NCBI GenBank assembly: GCA_937897005.1
Contig: CALCOQ010000268.1
Span: 1 to 15,152 of the forward strand
DNA from: an uncultured euryarchaeote
GTDB taxonomy: Archaea > Thermoplasmatota > Poseidoniia > Poseidoniales > Poseidoniaceae
DNA length: 15,152 bases
Direction: 5' to 3'
The notes below the pieces were generated by a model. It saw only the letters and a program-made list of their open reading frames with translations. It was not told where the DNA came from and searched no databases. The position numbers were made by a program, and so were the translations under genes. Positions 14,090 to 15,152 of the stretch are shown here, in pieces. Each line of letters begins with the position of its first letter. The first letter of the stretch is position 1.

Positions 14090-15055
14090 TCACCAGCCGC
14101 GCTCTTCCATACGAGTGTCAAGTTCATCCAATTCCAATCCTGGCATTGCCTCACCCATCATCGCTGAAGCCTCAGCAATGACCGCAGGATCATCGAAGTG
14201 ATGTGTTGCCATGACAATCGCATCTGCCGTGGTCTTTGGATCCAACGATTTGAATATTCCAGAGCCAACGAAAATACCATCCATTCCATGCCTCATCATC
14301 AGTGCTGCATCCGCAGGAGTAGCAATTCCTCCGGCCGAGAAGGTGATGACTGGAAGCCGACCCATCTCAACTATCTGGACCAGTAGGTCATGAACATCCT
14401 GATTGAAAGAATCGTCCAGAGCACCAAAAGGAGTAATCGCCACATTTCCTGGCAGGGCTGACTGTGCTGCCAACTCGTGGTATCTATCGACTATGACATC
14501 GGTCGCAACCTTGAGCCCCTCGGCATCAAGTGTTTGAACTTGAGCAATCTCCTGCTTTATCAGACGAGCATGGGTGACTGCAGCGACCACGTTACCTGTA
14601 CCTGCCTCGCCCTTTGTACGGATCATCGCTGCTCCTTCGTGGATCCTGCGTACCGCTTCCCCAAGATGAGTTGCACCACAGACGAATGGAATCGTGAAGT
14701 CATTCTTTGCTATGTGGAAGAACGGATCAGCAGGAGTAAGGACCTCGGATTCATCAACCATGTCGACCCCAAGTTCCTGAAGTACTGCAGCCTCCATGTC
14801 ATGCCCTATCCTTGCCTTTGCCATGACCGGGATGGAGGTGGTCTCAATGATGCCATTTATCAGGTCAGGATGGCTCATTCTGGCGACACCACCTGCTTTC
14901 CTGATATCTGCAGGAACGCGTTCAAGGGCCATCACCGCAGTCGCTCCAGCATCCTCGGCCAACTGAGCCTGTTCGGGAGTGACGACATCCATGATGACGC
15001 CACCCTGCTGCATACGGGCAAAACCTCGCTTGATCAACTCGGTTCCCTTACGCAT
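14090..15055 (-). CDS. pdxS: Pyridoxal 5'-phosphate synthase lyase subunit PdxS
   Basis: Synthase subunit of the DXP-independent vitamin B6 pathway; it combines ribose 5-phosphate, glyceraldehyde 3-phosphate and ammonia from PdxT into PLP on a TIM barrel. From ATG 15055 it has 321 residues. Asp23 in GGVIMDVV, Lys80 in PVMAKARIGH and Lys148 in MIRTKGEAGTG match B. subtilis Asp24, Lys81 and Lys149, and FAAGG-like FSAGGIATPADAALMM and DGIFVGSGIFKS are the phosphate-binding loops. It has about 30 more residues than bacterial PdxS after the second lysine segment, an insertion also present in methanococcal PdxS. ATG 15055 is preferred because archaeal PdxS begins M-x-K-G-T-x-L; ATGs at 15082 and 15103 and a TTG at 15106 are upstream and in frame. 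No pdxT is in the window. Confidence 0.96.
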   Translation of the reverse strand: MRKGTELIKRGFARMQQGGVIMDVVTPEQAQLAEDAGATAVMALERVPADIRKAGGVARMSHPDLINGIIETTSIPVMAKARIGHDMEAAVLQELGVDMVDESEVLTPADPFFHIAKNDFTIPFVCGATHLGEAVRRIHEGAAMIRTKGEAGTGNVVAAVTHARLIKQEIAQVQTLDAEGLKVATDVIVDRYHELAAQSALPGNVAITPFGALDDSFNQDVHDLLVQIVEMGRLPVITFSAGGIATPADAALMMRHGMDGIFVGSGIFKSLDPKTTADAIVMATHHFDDPAVIAEASAMMGEAMPGLELDELDTRMEERGW

Positions 15056-15110
15056 GACCTGTAAATCGGTATGGACGCCCATTGCAATCAACTCGGCGAC
15101 CATCAACCCC

Positions 15111-15118
15111 TTGATAAG
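15111..15118 (-). promoter_or_regulatory. TATA-box-like element upstream of pdxS
   Basis: The minus strand reads CTTATCAA, the same octamer as upstream of the SepF-like gene. Transcription would begin near 15088, downstream of ATG 15103, which supports translation from 15082 or 15055. Confidence 0.4.
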
Positions 15119-15120
15119 AC

Positions 15121-15143
15121 TTCAACTGGCACAGCCAGTTGAA
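15121..15143. promoter_or_regulatory. Perfect inverted repeat upstream of pdxS, candidate operator or leader hairpin
   Basis: TTCAACTGGC, then ACA, then the exact reverse complement of the first arm: ten perfect pairs with a three-base spacer. It sits directly upstream of the TATA-like element of pdxS, the usual place for an archaeal regulator site. It could instead be the end of a transcript coming from outside the window. It is not followed by a T-run on either visible side. Confidence 0.6.
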
Positions 15144-15152
15144 TCAAGTCCG

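Noticed and set aside
14477..15064. 195-residue plus-strand open frame opposite pdxS
   Set aside because: It lies fully inside the unmistakable pdxS coding frame on the other strand and has no recognisable features.

Overview
The window looks like chromosomal DNA of a euryarchaeon, most likely a marine Thermoplasmatota lineage such as Marine Group II (Candidatus Poseidoniales). This is inferred from gene content and not tested by phylogeny. Archaeal markers are the KH/beta-CASP ribonuclease aCPSF1 (FttA), a 20S proteasome beta subunit, ribosomal protein eS1 (S3Ae), an archaeal/eukaryotic-type tryptophanyl-tRNA synthetase, a ZPR1 zinc-finger protein, archaeal-length PdxS, and a tRNA-Pro with no encoded CCA. 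Mixed in are genes of bacterial flavour: an RhlE-like DEAD-box helicase, E. coli-length thymidylate synthase, FolA-type dihydrofolate reductase and a PlsC acyltransferase. Such a mixture is typical of planktonic euryarchaea. Coding density is very high; no gene-free stretch exceeds about 130 bases.

Layout. Bases 1-972 hold the 3' part of a DEAD-box helicase gene. Bases 986-1174 hold a minus-strand tRNA-Pro(UGG) and a partial tandem copy of its 3' half and flank. Bases 1210-2354 (minus) hold a zinc-ribbon/winged-helix-like protein and a protein related to pyruvoyl-dependent arginine decarboxylase that appears to lack the catalytic serine. Bases 2407-2694 (plus) encode a small two-helix membrane protein. 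Bases 2719-5335 (minus) hold aCPSF1 and proteasome beta. Bases 5481-6601 (plus) hold a SepF-like division protein and a ZPR1 protein. Bases 6602-7984 (minus) are TrpRS. Bases 8073-9053 (plus) are a saccharopine/lysine dehydrogenase-family protein. Bases 9054-10259 (minus) encode a surface-anchored protein of unknown family. Bases 10362-12510 (plus) hold PlsC, ThyA and FolA. Bases 12485-13995 (minus) hold a MazG-like pyrophosphohydrolase and an eS1 ribosomal protein with an acidic linker and a C-terminal helix-hairpin-helix domain. Bases 14090-15055 (minus) are PdxS, with a perfect inverted repeat upstream.

Functional themes are information processing and quality control (helicase, aCPSF1, proteasome, TrpRS, eS1, ZPR1), dTMP synthesis (ThyA and FolA adjacent, with a MazG-like house-cleaning enzyme tail-to-tail), vitamin B6 synthesis, cell division and lipid acylation. 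No mobile element, CRISPR array, toxin-antitoxin pair or defence island was recognised. The most notable items are the apparently non-catalytic arginine decarboxylase relative, the eS1-HhH fusion, the PlsC gene in an archaeon, the tRNA-Pro partial duplication and the pdxS-upstream palindrome. Sixteen of seventeen genes end in TGA; the helicase is the exception. Three loci share a CTTATCA element at TATA-box-like positions.
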